Positions 61,304 through 64,000 of a stretch of 64,000 bases of DNA are shown in pieces. The DNA comes from Dehalobacter sp. DCA (GTDB taxonomy: Bacteria; Bacillota; Desulfitobacteriia; Desulfitobacteriales; Syntrophobotulaceae): NCBI RefSeq assembly GCF_000305775.1, contig NC_018866.1, forward strand, positions 2,685,001 through 2,749,000, read 5' to 3'. The number at the start of each line of letters is the position of its first letter. The stretch's first letter is position 1. The notes under the pieces are model-generated. The model did not search any database and had not been told where the DNA came from. It worked only from the letters and a program-made list of their open reading frames with translations. Both the position numbers and the translations under genes were made by a program.

Positions 61304-62680
61304 TTACTTGAGGGAACTGAGGGATCTTAAGGATGTATCGTTTATCCCCCTTTGCTCCGCAAACGAATTATAAGCCAGACCCATACAAATTGCAAAGAAA
61401 GTCATCAACTGAAGATTATAGAATATACCTGCCATGATGTTAAACACAAAGATGGACGGCAGCACTGCGGCATACGCAGCCATGAACTGCATCGGCTGGC
61501 TGAATACGAGCCCCCGTCCTGAGGCAGCAATCTTAGCGCGAAGGTTTCTGATACCAAGAATAAACGGGAGCAAAAAGAAGCTCAGATAGATCGCCAGTCC
61601 GAAAAAACCATACCTTCTGGCATACAACGCATACTCATTGTCTACCAGTGTTGTCATCACGTATTTCTGCGTACCCCAGCCAAAGACCGGAGAATCCCAA
61701 ATGCTGCCGATTGCCTTTCCCCAGCGGTCGAGGTGGCCCTGGAAAGAAGTACTGTTGGAAAAGTCGAGTCCTTCCTGCAGCCTGTAGAAGAAATCACCTG
61801 AGGCTGTCAGGAAAAGAACTGCCGTCAACACAAACAGCGCCGCTATTTTAACCAGTACTTTTTTATTATGCCGGTGATAACTAAACGCCCAGATGCTTAA
61901 AATAAGGAAAAGCAACCCAATACAGACCAGGGCTGTCCGCGATATCGTCAGGAATTCCAGTTTGATCACAAAGCCGATCAAAATAAACAGCAGAACCGGA
62001 AATTTTTCGTGATCTTCACCGAAATAATAGCGAACGGTCAGATAAGCTAGCGTCATCACAGTAAATATCCCGAAGAAATTCGGGTTGTCAAAGGTACCCT
62101 GCACCCTGGCCGGATTGCCGACCAAAAGCAGCTGCCAATGCTGCTGGTCAAAATAGGGCGACAGCCAGGTATTCATATTCAGCACGTTGAAATGCTGTCC
62201 CCAGCCGAAAATAATCAGAAAAGCTAGGCCTCCGAGGAAAGCCTTGCCCAGGAAGTCAAATTCCTCTGTACGCAGATTGATGGATAAGGCCAGCGTTACG
62301 GCCAGATAATATTTGCAGAATGTCACCAGTTCCATGACATCCCGGAGACCGTAATAACCTGCTCCTTTGATGATCACGCCATAGATGTTGGAAATGGCGT
62401 AGGAGAATACGAGTAAAACAAAAATCAGCAGAATCCACTTATGTTCTTGTTTGCGTTTTAACAACTGCTGTTTTTCTTCGGGACTGAAGCGGAATCCTTT
62501 CGCTGCAAACAGCAGGATGTTCAGGCCAAAGACACCGAAGAGCAGCAGCTCGTCCAATCGAATATTTGGAAGAGAAGGATGAATAGGAAATGAAGGCAGG
62601 ATCATTGCTGAAAGCATGGCCATTGCTAAAATAAAAAGCCTGGTTTCATTCCTTCTCGTAATGCCGTTATTCCAAAACAT
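61304..62680 (-). CDS. O-antigen ligase/polymerase-like membrane protein (second)
   Basis: A 458-residue protein with about eleven transmembrane helices and a large loop containing SPVFGWGTQKYVMTTLVDNEYALYARRYGFFG, the Wzy/WaaL (PF04932) signature. Two such proteins in a cluster may mean one polymerase and one ligase, or two polymers. AGGAGG is 4-5 nt before the ATG at 62680. The longer open frame to 62800 only arises because repeat D is open in that frame; it should not be counted as protein. Confidence 0.87.
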   Translation of the reverse strand: MFWNNGITRRNETRLFILAMAMLSAMILPSFPIHPSLPNIRLDELLLFGVFGLNILLFAAKGFRFSPEEKQQLLKRKQEHKWILLIFVLLVFSYAISNIYGVIIKGAGYYGLRDVMELVTFCKYYLAVTLALSINLRTEEFDFLGKAFLGGLAFLIIFGWGQHFNVLNMNTWLSPYFDQQHWQLLLVGNPARVQGTFDNPNFFGIFTVMTLAYLTVRYYFGEDHEKFPVLLFILIGFVIKLEFLTISRTALVCIGLLFLILSIWAFSYHRHNKKVLVKIAALFVLTAVLFLTASGDFFYRLQEGLDFSNSTSFQGHLDRWGKAIGSIWDSPVFGWGTQKYVMTTLVDNEYALYARRYGFFGLAIYLSFFLLPFILGIRNLRAKIAASGRGLVFSQPMQFMAAYAAVLPSIFVFNIMAGIFYNLQLMTFFAICMGLAYNSFAEQRGINDTSLRSLSSLK

Positions 62681-62716
62681 TGTGCCTCCTGTTAAATTGT
62701 ACTCTTTTTGGGGCTG

Positions 62717-62822
62717 GTCTGTAAGCCACAATACCGCTTTTCGGCTGTTGTGCCATCCATGGCACAAACAGCCGCGCTGCGCACTCCATGCTCCGCTCAC
62801 AGCGGAACTGTGGCTTACAGAC
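62717..62822. repeat. Nested-palindrome repeat D
   Basis: Outer arms GTCTGTAAGCCACAATACCGC and GCGGAACTGTGGCTTACAGAC are fully self-complementary apart from small bulges. Inner hairpin CGGCTGTTGTGCCAT/ATGGCACAAACAGCCG (62742-62774), then CTCCATGCTCCGCT. Relative to C, GGG/CCC in the arm is GTAAG/CTTAC on both sides, so the two arms changed together. Confidence 0.83.
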
Positions 62823-62860
62823 TGATTATAAGTTTATTACGCTAAGTCTGCATGCCAGTT

Positions 62861-63979
62861 TTAGCTAGGTATTAAACAATCGTTGATAACATGTACGATT
62901 TCTTCCTGCTGCTGCGAGGTCAGTTCGGGATAACACGGGATCGCCAGTGCATGTTCGCTGGCCTTTTCGGCCTCAGGGAAATCACCGGCCTTATAGCCCA
63001 AATACGCGAAAGCTTTCTGCAGATGGAGCGGAAGCGGATAATAGACCGCTGAAGCAATGCCTGCTTCCTTCAATTTCTCCATGACTTTTTCTCTCTGCTG
63101 GACTCTCATGACATACAGATGGAACACCTGATAGGCTTCCGGGTCTCTGCCGGGAAGGATCAGTTTCTCCTGATCTGCCAACGGTTTAAGCAGGCTGTCG
63201 TAGAGTTCGGCTTTTTGCCTGCGGGCTTTGTTCCATTTATCCAGATACTGAAACTTGACGCGGAGAATAGCAGCCTGGATCTCGTCCAGCCTGCTGTTAT
63301 AGCCAATCTCTTCATGGAAATATTTTGTCTTGGAACCATGGAAACGGAACAGTCTGACCTTTTCCGCAATTTCATCGCAGTTGGTCACCACCATGCCGCC
63401 ATCACCATAGCCGCCGAGGTTCTTGGTCGGGAAAAAGCTAAACGTTCCAGCTGTTCCGCAAGCTCCGGCTCTTTTGCCCTTAAATTCGGCACCAATCGCC
63501 TGGGCTGCATCCTCTATAATCTTAAGCTCATATTTTTGGGCCAGGTCCATGACCTTATCCATATTGACCATCTGGCCAAAAATATGAACAGGAATAATCG
63601 CCTTTGTCCTGGAGGTAATTTTACTTTCCAATTGGTCAATATCCATATTCAGCGTGACCGGATCAATATCTACGAATACAGGTGTTGCCCCGAGACTCGC
63701 AACTGCCTCTGCCGAAGCAAAAAAAGTAAACGGCGTCGTGATGACTTCATCACCCTGTGCAATGCCGCAGGCTTTGAGAGCCAGTACAAGTGCATCCGTA
63801 CCATTGGCAACAGCAACAGCGTGCTTTGTCCCGCAGTACGCTGCTGTTTTTTCCTCCATTGCTTTCACATTCGGTCCGAGAATGAAATGACAGGAGTCCA
63901 GAACCCCGAGTACCGCCTGATCAATCTCTTCTTTTATCGATAAGTACTGCGCCTTTAAATCCAAAAGTGGAATTGACAC
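62861..63979 (-). CDS. DegT/DnrJ/EryC1/StrS family sugar aminotransferase (second)
   Basis: A 372-residue PLP transaminase for nucleotide-keto-sugars. N-terminal IPLLDLKAQYLSIKEEIDQAV, HAVAVANGTDALVLAL, PLP-site IEDAAQAIGAEFKG and Schiff-base Lys in FSFFPTKNLGGYGDGGM. It resembles FdtB/DesV-type (3-amino) rather than the PglE-like first copy, so two amino sugars may be made. I chose the GTG at 63979: GGGAGG is 6-8 nt upstream. The ATG at 63985 is too close to it. Head gene of the minus-strand run seen in the window. Confidence 0.9.
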   Translation of the reverse strand: MSIPLLDLKAQYLSIKEEIDQAVLGVLDSCHFILGPNVKAMEEKTAAYCGTKHAVAVANGTDALVLALKACGIAQGDEVITTPFTFFASAEAVASLGATPVFVDIDPVTLNMDIDQLESKITSRTKAIIPVHIFGQMVNMDKVMDLAQKYELKIIEDAAQAIGAEFKGKRAGACGTAGTFSFFPTKNLGGYGDGGMVVTNCDEIAEKVRLFRFHGSKTKYFHEEIGYNSRLDEIQAAILRVKFQYLDKWNKARRQKAELYDSLLKPLADQEKLILPGRDPEAYQVFHLYVMRVQQREKVMEKLKEAGIASAVYYPLPLHLQKAFAYLGYKAGDFPEAEKASEHALAIPCYPELTSQQQEEIVHVINDCLIPS

Positions 63980-64000
63980 ATGCATCCTCCCTTTCTGACG

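Noticed and set aside
62681-62800. N-terminal extension of the second Wzy-like protein
   Set aside because: The extension is encoded by repeat D and intergenic DNA; AGGAGG directly precedes the internal ATG at 62680.
63119-63943. 274-residue plus-strand open frame
   Set aside because: Antisense to the well-conserved DegT aminotransferase and without any recognisable protein feature.

Overview
The window looks like a chromosomal segment of an anaerobic, endospore-forming Firmicute of the Clostridia. Markers for this are SpoIIR, a YtvI-type sporulation membrane protein, a GerMN lipoprotein, a SleB-type hydrolase, the oxygen-sensitive two-subunit class I fumarase, strong Shine-Dalgarno (SD) sites with frequent GTG/TTG starts, and moderate GC. 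A Desulfitobacterium/Dehalobacter/Desulfosporosinus-like relative is my guess from gene content; no marker gene here proves it.

Layout. 1-3.3 kb: an IclR regulator beside two palindromic operator-like sites, then the first Fn3/CWB2 surface protein. 3.3-3.8 kb: tRNA-His, tRNA-Arg and tRNA-Pro, with a partial duplicate of the tRNA-His 3' end. 3.9-21 kb: housekeeping and sporulation genes (rdgB-rph, a DUF1461 membrane protein, an O-methyltransferase, fumarase, MarR, GerMN, LytTR regulator, spoIIR, ZIP transporter, SGNH protein, YlbF, an uncharacterised trio, SleB-like, S41 protease, ytvI). 20.6-25.9 kb: a TetR-controlled RND efflux pair. 26-28 kb: DUF3102, DUF1659 and DUF2922 genes. 28-51.9 kb: a surface island. 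It holds a c-di-GMP-riboswitch-controlled secreted protein, four more CWB2 proteins (one S-layer-like, one with a subtilisin, one with GH18), an Fn3-bearing S8/S53-like peptidase, a MacAB-type ABC operon with a TolC-like partner, a second TolC-like gene, and decayed DNA (IS66 remnant, Fn3 fragment). 52-64 kb: a polysaccharide cluster on the minus strand (phosphoglycosyl transferase, two DegT aminotransferases, three glycosyltransferases, a flippase, two Wzy/WaaL-like proteins).

How it may work together. In Clostridioides difficile, CWB2 domains hold proteins to the wall through an anionic polysaccharide. The co-location of five CWB2 proteins with a polysaccharide assembly cluster therefore suggests a self-contained envelope locus: the polymer, the proteins it retains, proteases and a glycosidase that remodel the layer, and export pumps. 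Expression is probably set partly by RNA: a c-di-GMP-I riboswitch with terminator precedes one secreted protein, and a compact RNA with two mutually exclusive stems sits in the 5' leader of the S-layer-like gene.

The most unusual items are that S-layer leader RNA; the short TolC-like proteins in an apparently single-membrane organism; a family of nested-palindrome repeats with compensatory changes around the polysaccharide genes; a second palindrome family whose arms supply the stop codons of two convergent genes; and two enzymes (S41 peptidase, SGNH hydrolase) whose catalytic residues are replaced.
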